Below, piece by piece: positions 1 through 6,373 of a stretch of DNA of 6,384 nt. The notes beneath the pieces were generated by a model that saw nothing but the letters and a program-made list of their open reading frames with translations, did no database searches and was not told where the DNA came from. The position numbers and the translations under genes are program-made. The stretch is taken from contig CAYTTS010000062.1 in assembly GCA_964440875.1 (NCBI GenBank), positions 1 through 6,384 on the forward strand. The letters are read 5' to 3'. The DNA is from JAAZDN01 sp964440875 (GTDB lineage Bacteria > Bacillota_I > Bacilli_A > Erysipelotrichales > Erysipelotrichaceae). Positions within the stretch are counted from its first letter, which is position 1. Each line of letters begins with the position of its first letter.

Positions 1-961
1 ATAAGTTATAAATATTACTTACTGGTGTTTTTTCTTTAATTGCTTCAATTGTTTTAGCTAACATATAAGCTACTGATATTTGTTTAATCTTATCAACTTT
101 TTTAGCATCTTCTTTTAATGGGATTGAGTTTGAAATTACTAATTCTTTAATATTTGAATTAGCAATTCTACTTACTGCTTCTCCTGATAATACACCGTGT
201 GAACAAGCTGCATAAACCTCAGTTGCTCCTTTAGCATATAACATGTCGATTCCACTAACCATTGATCCGCCTGTATCAATCATGTCATCGATAACAATAG
301 CAGTTTTTCCATTTACATCACCAATTAAGTTTAATGCTTCTGCTTCGTTTGGTTTAGTTCTACGTTTATCAATGATTGCTACTGTAGAGTTAGGAATAGT
401 ATCTGCTAACTTACGAGCTCTAGTTGCTCCACCGTGGTCTGGTGATACTACAACTACATCATTAGTAATTTCATTGTCTGCACATTTTGCTCTGAAATAT
501 TGTCCAAACATTGAAACGATTGATAAGTCATCTGTAGGAATCTTGAAGAAACCTTGAATTTGTGGCGCGTGTAAATCAATTGTAACCATACGGTCAGCTC
601 CTGCTGCTTCGTATAAGTCAGCCATTAATCTAGCTGATATTGGTTGTCTTGCACGTGCTTTACGGTCTTGTCTTGCGTATCCGAAGTATGGCATAACTAC
701 TGTAATTTCTGCTGCTGAAGCGCGATTACATGCATCTAGTGCGATTAAAACTTCCATTATTGTTGCACTTGTTGGTGCATTAGTTGATTGTACGATGAAT
801 ACATGTTTACCACGAACTGACTCTTCAGGTTCTACAATAATTTCTCCATCGCTGAAATGCTCAACTTTACATTTACCTCTTCTTACATTTAAATAATTAC
901 AAATCTCATCAGTTAATTCTATACTTGATGATAACGCAAATACAATAATATCTTTTTCCAT
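1..961 (-). CDS. prs: Ribose-phosphate pyrophosphokinase (PRPP synthetase), 3' end cut by window edge
   Basis: Makes 5-phosphoribosyl-1-pyrophosphate from ribose 5-phosphate and ATP in the cytosol, for purine, pyrimidine, His, Trp and NAD synthesis. Translation of the minus strand from ATG at 961 gives 320 codons with no stop. The family is about 315-320 aa, so only the last few residues and the stop lie outside the window. Visible motifs include HFSDGE, the catalytic flexible-loop region YFGYARQDRK, VTIDLHAPQIQGFF, VVSPDHGGATRAR and the PRPP-binding loop DDMIDTGGS (residues about 225-233). No other in-frame start exists between this ATG and an upstream in-frame TAG. AGGA (964-967) lies only 2 nt before the start and overlaps the glmU stop, so translation is probably coupled to glmU, which ends 4 nt upstream. 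The gene looks less AT-rich than its neighbours, as expected for a strongly expressed one. The family call is secure. Confidence 0.97.
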   Translation of the reverse strand, partial: MEKDIIVFALSSSIELTDEICNYLNVRRGKCKVEHFSDGEIIVEPEESVRGKHVFIVQSTNAPTSATIMEVLIALDACNRASAAEITVVMPYFGYARQDRKARARQPISARLMADLYEAAGADRMVTIDLHAPQIQGFFKIPTDDLSIVSMFGQYFRAKCADNEITNDVVVVSPDHGGATRARKLADTIPNSTVAIIDKRRTKPNEAEALNLIGDVNGKTAIVIDDMIDTGGSMVSGIDMLYAKGATEVYAACSHGVLSGEAVSRIANSNIKELVISNSIPLKEDAKKVDKIKQISVAYMLAKTIEAIKEKTPVSNIYNL

Positions 962-965
962 TGTC

Positions 966-2312
966 CTACTCGACCCTTTCTATGTACTGTTTTCCTCTAT
1001 CAGGCTTATTTGTTTGAATTGCGCGGCCAATTGCCATTGCGCCAGATTCAATGTCTTTATTAATTACGGAGCCGGCCGCAACTAAGACTTTGTCTCCCAT
1101 AGTTACTGGGGCAATAATAGTTGATGATGATCCTACAAAACACATATCGCCAATAATAGTTTTATTCTTACTAATACCGTTATAGTTTGCAGTTACAACT
1201 CCCCAACCAATATTACAGTGATTTCCAATACTCGTATCACCTAAGTAAACATTGTGAGCTAAAGCGTTATTATCACCTATCGTCGTATTTTTTAGTTCAA
1301 CACTTGTACCAACACGGTTGTGATTTCCTATAAGCACATTCTCACGTAAGTTAGTCCATGGGCCAATATCATTGTCATTAGCAATCCTAGTATTAAGTAG
1401 TTTTGATTTTTCAATTTTATTGTTATCCTCGATAGTTGAGTTAATAATATTTGTATCACCTAAGATCATGTTGTTTTCACCGATAACTGTGTGTCCAATA
1501 ATTTTAGTATTAGGATAGATAATTGTATCCATTCCTATTTTAACATCACTGCCAATAATAGTAGTGTCACTATCTAATATCGTTACATCATTATCTAACC
1601 AATAGTTATTAATACGTTCAATTTCCCACTTATTAGCTTTAACTAAATCTCTACGACTCTTAATCAAGATAGCTTCCATCGGATCAGCTACTTTGTGTGA
1701 TACTACAGTATGATTATCCTTCTTATACATTTCGATTAAATCATTAACATCAAATAAATCTAAGTCATTTTCAAATTCATTTAAGTACTTGTACAGAAGT
1801 TTGTTATTAAATGCATAGACATTCATATTAACTTCTTTAAGTGATTTTTGATCTGAACTAGCCTCTTCATACTTAATTATTGTTTTTACTGTATCACTTG
1901 CTGTTTTTAAGATAATATCCTGTTTAGAATTTAATCTGTTTGAACTTAGAATTACCATTGGGTAATCATTTAGATCTTCTAAGAGTTTTTGATATGTTTC
2001 TTGTGTAATCAATGGAATCGTTCCATAAGTAATTATTACACTGCCCTCTTCGTCCTTAATTAAAGATTTTAAGGATTTAAAATCAAATTTTTTATTACTT
2101 GTTTTTACATAATTACATGAATCGCTTAAGACTTCATTTAAACTTTCTGAGTCATTTTCACAAATTGCTGTTATTTCATTAAAGCCAATGCTTTTAAAGT
2201 TATCCACTATTTTTTTAATCATTGGTTTATCAATAATTTCATGAAAGATTGTCGGTAGTTTAGATTTAAACTCATTCTTATTTTCATTTGCTATTATGAT
2301 TACTTTTTTCAT
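966..2312 (-). CDS. glmU: GlmU-type protein: intact acetyltransferase domain, degenerate uridyltransferase domain
   Basis: Canonical GlmU acetylates glucosamine-1-phosphate with acetyl-CoA (C-terminal domain) and then transfers UMP from UTP to give UDP-GlcNAc (N-terminal domain). This protein is 448 aa (B. subtilis about 456) and collinear with the family throughout. Residues about 1-227 are the nucleotidyltransferase fold and about 245-430 the left-handed beta-helix. The acetyltransferase site is kept: R323, K341, catalytic H353, Y356, N367, N376-Y377, S395, A413 and R430 match E. coli R333, K351, H363, Y366, N377, N386-Y387, S405, A423 and R440 at a constant offset of 10. The uridyltransferase site is not kept: the GxGTR loop reads EKNE-like, and K25, Q76, G81-T82, D105, E154 and N227 are all replaced. 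ATG at 2312 is chosen because GGAGG lies 5 nt upstream; a TTG at 2339 in frame has no comparable site. The stop is TAG. Acetylation is the likely surviving activity (inference). Confidence 0.93.
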   Translation of the reverse strand: MKKVIIIANENKNEFKSKLPTIFHEIIDKPMIKKIVDNFKSIGFNEITAICENDSESLNEVLSDSCNYVKTSNKKFDFKSLKSLIKDEEGSVIITYGTIPLITQETYQKLLEDLNDYPMVILSSNRLNSKQDIILKTASDTVKTIIKYEEASSDQKSLKEVNMNVYAFNNKLLYKYLNEFENDLDLFDVNDLIEMYKKDNHTVVSHKVADPMEAILIKSRRDLVKANKWEIERINNYWLDNDVTILDSDTTIIGSDVKIGMDTIIYPNTKIIGHTVIGENNMILGDTNIINSTIEDNNKIEKSKLLNTRIANDNDIGPWTNLRENVLIGNHNRVGTSVELKNTTIGDNNALAHNVYLGDTSIGNHCNIGWGVVTANYNGISKNKTIIGDMCFVGSSSTIIAPVTMGDKVLVAAGSVINKDIESGAMAIGRAIQTNKPDRGKQYIERVE

Positions 2313-2317
2313 AAGCG

Positions 2318-2322
2318 CCTCC
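2318..2322 (-). promoter_or_regulatory. Ribosome binding site fixing the glmU start
   Basis: The minus strand reads GGAGG, a full anti-16S match, 5 nt before ATG at 2312. It lies inside the reading frame that would begin at the upstream TTG (2339). This makes the ATG at 2312 the real glmU start and removes nine spurious N-terminal residues from the longer frame. Confidence 0.85.
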
Positions 2323-2341
2323 ATATACATTGTACTCAATA

Positions 2342-3226
2342 TTATCCTTTAAATAAAGGTTTATTAATGTTTTCTTCACTGTAAACGCTTTTAATTATAC
2401 GAGTCTTTTTCACAAAGTCATATTTCCTATTAAAATGTTTTACAGCACGATTTACTAAGTCTTTATCTTTAGTAATGGCAAATACTGTTGATCCGGCACC
2501 CGACATAATCGCAGCATCAAAGCCAAAATTTATTAGCTCAACTTTCGCTTTTTTTATTTTCGGGACTAACTTGCTTGCTGGTATCTCTAGTGAGTTACCG
2601 ATTGATTTAATAAACAAATCATAATCATCATTTTCTAATGCATACTTAACACTCTTATAGTCATAATGATTAATACTGCTAAGATCTAGACTCTTAAATA
2701 GTTTTGGTGTTGACACACCTTTTTTTGGCTTAACTATAAATATATACATATCAATATTTATATCTAATGGAGATATATTCTCTCCGATACCTGATACCAA
2801 AGCTGGCTTACCATAGAGGGTAAAGGGAACATCTGATCCAACTTCCTTGGCTAACTCATGCATCTCTTCATAAGCCATATTCAAATCTAATAAATCATTA
2901 ACCATCCTTATTACTAGCGAAGCATTACTACTACCACCACCCATTCCTCCTCTTGTCGGAGTATTCTTTTGTAACCTTATTTTAAAATGTTCTGTAAAAT
3001 TATATTTTTTTCGCATTAATTCAATCGTTTGAATAATAGTATTACGGTGATCATTTGGAATATAAGCCTTATTACTTGTAATAGATGTTTTATCTGCAAA
3101 CTCAATATCGATCGTGTCGAAAAGATCGATAGGTACCATAATCATCTCTAATTCATGATAACCATCTTCATTCTTTCCTACAACATCTAACATTAGATTA
3201 AGTTTAGCAAATGATTTTCTCTTCAT
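2342..3226 (-). CDS. ispE: 4-diphosphocytidyl-2-C-methyl-D-erythritol kinase
   Basis: GHMP-family kinase that phosphorylates the 2-hydroxyl of CDP-methylerythritol with ATP, the fourth step of the MEP (non-mevalonate) isoprenoid pathway in the cytosol. The 294-aa product is close to the usual 280-300. The N-terminal signature FAKLNL holds the active-site Lys (K8). The glycine-rich ATP loop GGMGGGSSNAS is at residues 93-103; Asn after the two Ser also occurs in E. coli IspE. GSDVPF (130-135) contains the catalytic Asp D132, and the third GHMP motif MSGAGSTVFA is at 241-250. ATG at 3226 is preferred over an in-frame TTG at 3238 because GAGG (3233-3236) sits 6 nt upstream and the protein then starts at the family position. 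It overlaps the 3' end of rsmA by 23 nt and is followed 29 nt later by glmU. In B. subtilis ispE lies in the same order but separated from rsmA by sporulation-related genes. Call is firm. Confidence 0.96.
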   Translation of the reverse strand: MKRKSFAKLNLMLDVVGKNEDGYHELEMIMVPIDLFDTIDIEFADKTSITSNKAYIPNDHRNTIIQTIELMRKKYNFTEHFKIRLQKNTPTRGGMGGGSSNASLVIRMVNDLLDLNMAYEEMHELAKEVGSDVPFTLYGKPALVSGIGENISPLDINIDMYIFIVKPKKGVSTPKLFKSLDLSSINHYDYKSVKYALENDDYDLFIKSIGNSLEIPASKLVPKIKKAKVELINFGFDAAIMSGAGSTVFAITKDKDLVNRAVKHFNRKYDFVKKTRIIKSVYSEENINKPLFKG

Positions 3227-4061
3227 AGTACACCTCAAACAATCTTATATAATCCGCTATATCTAATTGTGCTGGACGAGCTTTTAGATCTATCTTAGCT
3301 TTCTCAAAGATATTAATTATAAACTCCTCTGAGTACTCATTTCTTAAATTATTATATAATGTCTTACGTTTTTGAGTAAAACATAGTTCTACAAAATCTA
3401 TATACTCTCTCTTATTTTTTATTATACTATCTTTTCTTTTCATTTGAATAATTGATGATGTAATCTTTGGTTTTGGAAAGAATACATTTCTACTAATATT
3501 AAAACTTAAAGTTTGTTTATAAAATGTTTTACAAACAACAGTTATTGGACGATAGTCCTTTGTATTATGTTTAGAGAATAGACGTTCTCTAAATTCACTT
3601 TGAACCATAATCATTATTAAATCTAATTCATTGTCTAAAGCAAATAACTGCAAAAGTATCTCGCTACTTATATAATAAGGTAAATTAGCGACTAAATACA
3701 CTTCTTTATATTCTTTTCTTAATTCACTAACTAAAGAGCTTAAATCAAACTTTAAAACATCCTCATTAATAAGCTCAAAATTATCACGATCTGAAAATAA
3801 ATCATTTAATATCTTAACCATATTTTGATCTATTTCTATACTAACTAACTTCTTAGCCTTATCCATTAATTTCTCACTAATTGCCCCAAGACCTGGACCA
3901 ATTTCAATAATTGCTATATCGTCATTTATATCTATTGTATTGATGATTTTATCAATAACTTTTTCATCAACTAAAAAGTTTTGCCCTAGCGATATTTTAG
4001 CTGATAAGTTGTATTTATCTAATAACAACTTTGTATTATTTATATTACCTATGTTTTTCAT
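3204..4061 (-). CDS. rsmA: 16S rRNA (adenine1518-N6/adenine1519-N6)-dimethyltransferase
   Basis: KsgA/RsmA dimethylates two adjacent adenines in the 3'-terminal helix of 16S rRNA using S-adenosylmethionine, late in small-subunit assembly. The 285-aa protein has the family N-terminus SLGQNFLVD (24-32), SAM motif I EIGPGLG (53-59), the acidic ribose-binding segment SIEID (74-78), the NEDVLKFD segment (99-106) and the catalytic NLPYY (126-130). The C-terminal region has FFPKPKITSS (194-203) and the family-typical FTQKRKTLYNNL. The segment after motif IV differs from the usual pattern: the common YGxLS reads YRPIT. ATG at 4061 has GGAGGG (4067-4072) 5 nt upstream, located inside the end of rnmV, and the genes overlap by 17 nt. 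The rnmV-rsmA pairing is classical in Firmicutes and links two rRNA-maturation steps. Call is firm. Confidence 0.97.
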   Translation of the reverse strand: MKNIGNINNTKLLLDKYNLSAKISLGQNFLVDEKVIDKIINTIDINDDIAIIEIGPGLGAISEKLMDKAKKLVSIEIDQNMVKILNDLFSDRDNFELINEDVLKFDLSSLVSELRKEYKEVYLVANLPYYISSEILLQLFALDNELDLIMIMVQSEFRERLFSKHNTKDYRPITVVCKTFYKQTLSFNISRNVFFPKPKITSSIIQMKRKDSIIKNKREYIDFVELCFTQKRKTLYNNLRNEYSEEFIINIFEKAKIDLKARPAQLDIADYIRLFEVYYEEKIIC

Positions 4062-4590
4062 ATAAGCCCTCCATTATTTGATCTAAATCACTTCTATTTA
4101 AATTAAGCATATTAAGTCTTTTTAATAAAGTCTTACCATTACTATAAGTAAGTTTTAACTCGTTACATAAAGCCATCCTTAAATCTTTACTATCACTAGC
4201 ATTTATTAGCCCTAATTCAATTAAATCATCGATATTAATTTTATTGTTAAATTCATTATAAGTTATTAAATTTTCTAAACTTTTTCTAATTGCTTCTTTC
4301 GATGCATTTTCAATACCCACATCATTATTATAAATAGCTTCATCCTTAATTATAAAAGCATGTAAAGCAGTTGGTATTCTCTCACTAATAATTGCTCTAA
4401 TTCGCTCACCAGGTGTATCTGGATCAGTTAAAATAATAATTCCACGTTCATCATTTAACTTCTCTAACATTTTCAATAATTCTTTTGTAATACCTGAACC
4501 AGATGTTGAAATAACATCGGCATTGACGGCAGATTTTACACGGTGTATATCATTTTTACCTTCAACTACAATCACTTGTGATACTTTCAT
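4045..4590 (-). CDS. rnmV: Ribonuclease M5 (5S rRNA maturation endonuclease)
   Basis: TOPRIM-family endonuclease that trims precursor 5S rRNA at its double-stranded ends; in B. subtilis it acts on pre-5S bound by ribosomal protein uL18. The 181-aa length fits the family (about 180-190). The TOPRIM motif VVEGKND (8-14) supplies the conserved Glu (E10), STSGSGI follows at 28-34, and the DxD metal motif is LTDPDTPGERIR (D56, D58). VGIENAS (91-97) marks the transition to the small C-terminal domain typical of M5. ATG at 4590 follows an AGGT element with short spacing, and a good -10 box lies about 20 nt upstream. It is the first gene of the leftward operon and overlaps rsmA by 17 nt. Other TOPRIM proteins (primase, RecR) do not share this length or the rsmA linkage. 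Confidence 0.95.
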   Translation of the reverse strand: MKVSQVIVVEGKNDIHRVKSAVNADVISTSGSGITKELLKMLEKLNDERGIIILTDPDTPGERIRAIISERIPTALHAFIIKDEAIYNNDVGIENASKEAIRKSLENLITYNEFNNKINIDDLIELGLINASDSKDLRMALCNELKLTYSNGKTLLKRLNMLNLNRSDLDQIMEGLYEKHR

Positions 4591-4610
4591 AACTACCTAC
4601 TTTCGTTTAT

Positions 4611-4639
4611 ATTATACACTAATATTTATCGACTTGCAT
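4611..4639 (-). promoter_or_regulatory. Probable sigma-A promoter for the rnmV operon
   Basis: On the minus strand a consensus TATAAT (plus coordinates 4611-4616) is preceded by TG and, 17 nt upstream, by a weak -35 candidate ATGCAA (4634-4639). Transcription would start near 4604, leaving a leader of about 14 nt before the rnmV ATG. The -10 box is convincing; the -35 is a 3/6 match only. No other promoter-like gap exists among the five leftward genes, so this may drive all of them. Confidence 0.6.
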
Positions 4640-4660
4640 TTAGAGATAAATAATCTAAAT
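4638..4660. repeat. Small inverted repeat upstream of rnmV promoter
   Basis: Arms ATTTAGA (4638-4644) and TCTAAAT (4654-4660) are perfect 7-bp reverse complements separated by 9 nt. The element sits immediately upstream of the rnmV -35 region. It could be a protein-binding site, but in sequence this AT-rich a 7-bp dyad can arise by chance. A separate perfect 10-bp palindrome, ATAAGCTTAT, follows directly at 4661-4670. Confidence 0.35.
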
Positions 4661-4712
4661 ATAAGCTTATTATCATCTGAATAGGACTTTTAATATACCT
4701 AATATTGTACAC

Positions 4713-4734
4713 ATATGTTAATATACTAACATAT
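4713..4734. repeat. Inverted repeat overlapping a possible forward -10 box
   Basis: Arms ATATGTTA (4713-4720) and TAACATAT (4727-4734) are perfect 8-bp reverse complements with a 6-nt spacer. The spacer and first base of the right arm form TATACT (4722-4727), a 5/6 match to the -10 consensus on the plus strand. That box would be about 28 nt before the GTG start of the next gene. I find no convincing -35 at 16-18 nt from it. The arrangement resembles an operator over a promoter, but the evidence is only positional. Confidence 0.35.
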
Positions 4735-4754
4735 AGAAGAAAGTAGATGATATA

Positions 4755-5132
4755 GTGAAGTTATTTATGCAGAATTACTACCAAAATAAATATAATTCCT
4801 CTGATATTATTAATATGAAACCAAATCCAATTGAAGCTTTTTTGATCTTAAATAAGATCCTAAAAACGATAAAGATAAACTTCGCTACTGACCCCACAAT
4901 CGCAGTAACAGTTATATCTACAAAGCTAATGATAGAACGTGATTATTATAGTCAACAAAAGCTCCAATATAGCTATTTAATTAGTGATTTAAAAGCTGAT
5001 TACGATGATAGTAAAGTTGAATCTTTAAATATTTATGAAGAAAAAATTGACTTCTATGATCAACTTATTTTAAACATTGACTACATCTTATCAAACATAA
5101 ATCTCTTCTTAATTAATGTGGGGAGACACTAA
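4755..5132 (+). CDS. Uncharacterised 125-aa protein coupled to flavoprotein gene
   Basis: I do not recognise this family. The product has 125 residues, no cysteine, no tryptophan, no signal peptide and no clear membrane segment. It is unusually rich in Tyr (11) and Asn (12). Residues about 25-40 and 47-75 look helical, residues 78-105 are acidic and charged (DLKADYDDSK, then YEEKIDFYDQ), and the C-terminus (104-122) is a hydrophobic, Asn-interrupted helix. This suggests a small soluble alpha-helical protein that may form a coiled coil or bind a partner (inference). The start is uncertain: GTG at 4755 gives the longest frame with a weak upstream AAGAAAG, while ATG at 4767 would remove four residues. 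Its TAA stop shares one base with the ATG of the following flavoprotein gene (TAATG), so the two are translationally coupled. Open frame length, coupling and position argue that it is a real gene. Confidence 0.75.
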   Translation: MKLFMQNYYQNKYNSSDIINMKPNPIEAFLILNKILKTIKINFATDPTIAVTVISTKLMIERDYYSQQKLQYSYLISDLKADYDDSKVESLNIYEEKIDFYDQLILNIDYILSNINLFLINVGRH

Positions 5133-6352
5133 TGAAAGTTGCAGTTATTGGCGGTGGACCCGCAGGTATGATGGCAGCAATTAAGGCTGCAGAAAGTGGA
5201 GCAGAAGTTACTTTATTTGAACGTAATAAAAGCTTAGGAAGAAAGTTATTAATTACAGGAAATAGACGCTGTAATCTAACAAATAACAAAGATAGTAGCG
5301 AGCTTGTAAAGTTAATTAATAATGGTAAATTCTTATATTCAAGTTTTGCAAATTACGATGTCAATAGCATTATTAAATTTTTCGCTGACAACGATCTTCA
5401 ACTTCAAGAAGAAAGTGATAATAAAATGTATCCAGTCAGCAATAAATCATCCGACGTTTTAAGCACTCTAGAGAAGGTTTTAATTGAGCGTAATGTATCT
5501 GTTTCTTACAACAGTTTGATTACTAGCATCGAATTAAAGGATGGTCTTATTGAAAGTATTGTCGTTAATGATAAAAAAGAAGCTTTTGATCATGTAATTA
5601 TCGCAACTGGAGGGATAAGTTTCCCTAATTTAGGCAGCGATGGACTAATCCATGAAACGCTAAAAAACAATAATATTAAGCTAACAAAACTATATCCTTG
5701 TGAGGCAGCGCTATTAAGTAAGGATACTTTCATTAGAAAAGCAGACTTAGCTGGTATTAGTTTAAGTGACGTAAAAATTAGTCTTTACAATAATAAAAAG
5801 AAATTAAAACATAGTAGTGAAGGTGATTTACTATTTACCCATAAAGGTATCTCAGGACCTGTATCACTTAAGGTCTCTGAGCACGTTTATAAGCTCTTAG
5901 AAAAAGAGAATAATGTTAATATTCAAATCAATTTAATTAATAGTATAAGCCAAGAAGACTTTATAAAAGTTCTTAAAGATAATCAAAATGAGAAATTAAT
6001 TAATATTCTTAAAAAGTATCTAGTAACAAGACTTGCCGAATTTATCTTAAACGCTATTGATTTAGATAAAAACATCAAAGTTACTGAGGTATCTAATGCT
6101 AAATTGGAAGATTTATATACTATGTTATTCAGATTTAGTATGAACATTACTGGTGTGGATAATATCAAGAGAGCCTTTGTTACTGGCGGAGGAGTTTCTC
6201 TAAAAGAAATAGACTCTAAAACATTTAAACATAAAGAAATTAAAAACTTGTCTTTTGCTGGTGAAGTCCTTGATTTACATGGACCAATTGGTGGCTATAA
6301 TATAACAATTGCCCTAATTACTGGAATGATGGCTGGATCAAATATTTACTAA
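5132..6352 (+). CDS. BaiN/RdsA (HI0933-like) family NAD(P)/FAD-dependent oxidoreductase
   Basis: Two-dinucleotide-binding flavoprotein of the HI0933/YhiN/YtfP group; most members have no proven substrate, and BaiN was linked to bile-acid dehydroxylation in clostridia. The 406 aa match the family length (about 400-420). The N-terminal Rossmann motif is VIGGGPAGMMAA (5-16), with E30 at the end of the second strand for the FAD ribose. The family signature GRKLLITGNRRCNLTN is at 36-51. The ATGG motif (158-161) is followed by FPNLGSDG, the insert domain carries GDLLFTHKGISGPVSL (231-246), and the C-terminus has FVTGGGVSLKEI (349-360) and FAGEVLDLHGPIGGYN (375-390). All the hallmark motifs are intact, so it should bind FAD. 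ATG at 5132 has GGGGAG (5120-5125) 6 nt upstream, inside the end of the preceding gene, with a 1-nt overlap. Its physiological substrate cannot be told from sequence. Confidence 0.93.
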   Translation: MKVAVIGGGPAGMMAAIKAAESGAEVTLFERNKSLGRKLLITGNRRCNLTNNKDSSELVKLINNGKFLYSSFANYDVNSIIKFFADNDLQLQEESDNKMYPVSNKSSDVLSTLEKVLIERNVSVSYNSLITSIELKDGLIESIVVNDKKEAFDHVIIATGGISFPNLGSDGLIHETLKNNNIKLTKLYPCEAALLSKDTFIRKADLAGISLSDVKISLYNNKKKLKHSSEGDLLFTHKGISGPVSLKVSEHVYKLLEKENNVNIQINLINSISQEDFIKVLKDNQNEKLINILKKYLVTRLAEFILNAIDLDKNIKVTEVSNAKLEDLYTMLFRFSMNITGVDNIKRAFVTGGGVSLKEIDSKTFKHKEIKNLSFAGEVLDLHGPIGGYNITIALITGMMAGSNIY

Positions 6353-6373
6353 TACCGCATTGCGGTATTTTTT
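6351..6373 (+). terminator. Intrinsic (Rho-independent) terminator
   Basis: AATACCGC (6351-6358) pairs perfectly with GCGGTATT (6362-6369) around a 3-nt loop, and a run of six T follows at 6368-6373. The stem begins with the last two bases of the flavoprotein stop codon, so the terminator is abutted to the gene with no spacer. There is no T-run in the opposite direction, so it works rightward only. It closes the two-gene forward operon. Confidence 0.9.

Noticed and set aside
243..557. Plus-strand open frame of 104 codons
   Set aside because: It lies entirely antisense to the well-supported prs gene, and its product resembles no protein; it is a shadow frame.
966..2312. glmU as a frameshifted or broken pseudogene
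   Set aside because: The frame is uninterrupted, length matches the family, and the acetyltransferase half retains its active site, so simple decay does not explain the pattern.
2313..2339. Upstream TTG start extending GlmU by nine residues
   Set aside because: The GGAGG at 2318-2322 lies inside this extension and is correctly spaced for the ATG at 2312, which also fits the family N-terminus.
3227..3238. Upstream TTG start extending IspE by four residues
   Set aside because: The GAGG element at 3233-3236 overlaps this extension and serves the ATG at 3226.
5983..6168. Minus-strand open frame of 61 codons
   Set aside because: It is antisense within the flavoprotein gene, whose motifs continue through this region; no ribosome site or homology supports it.
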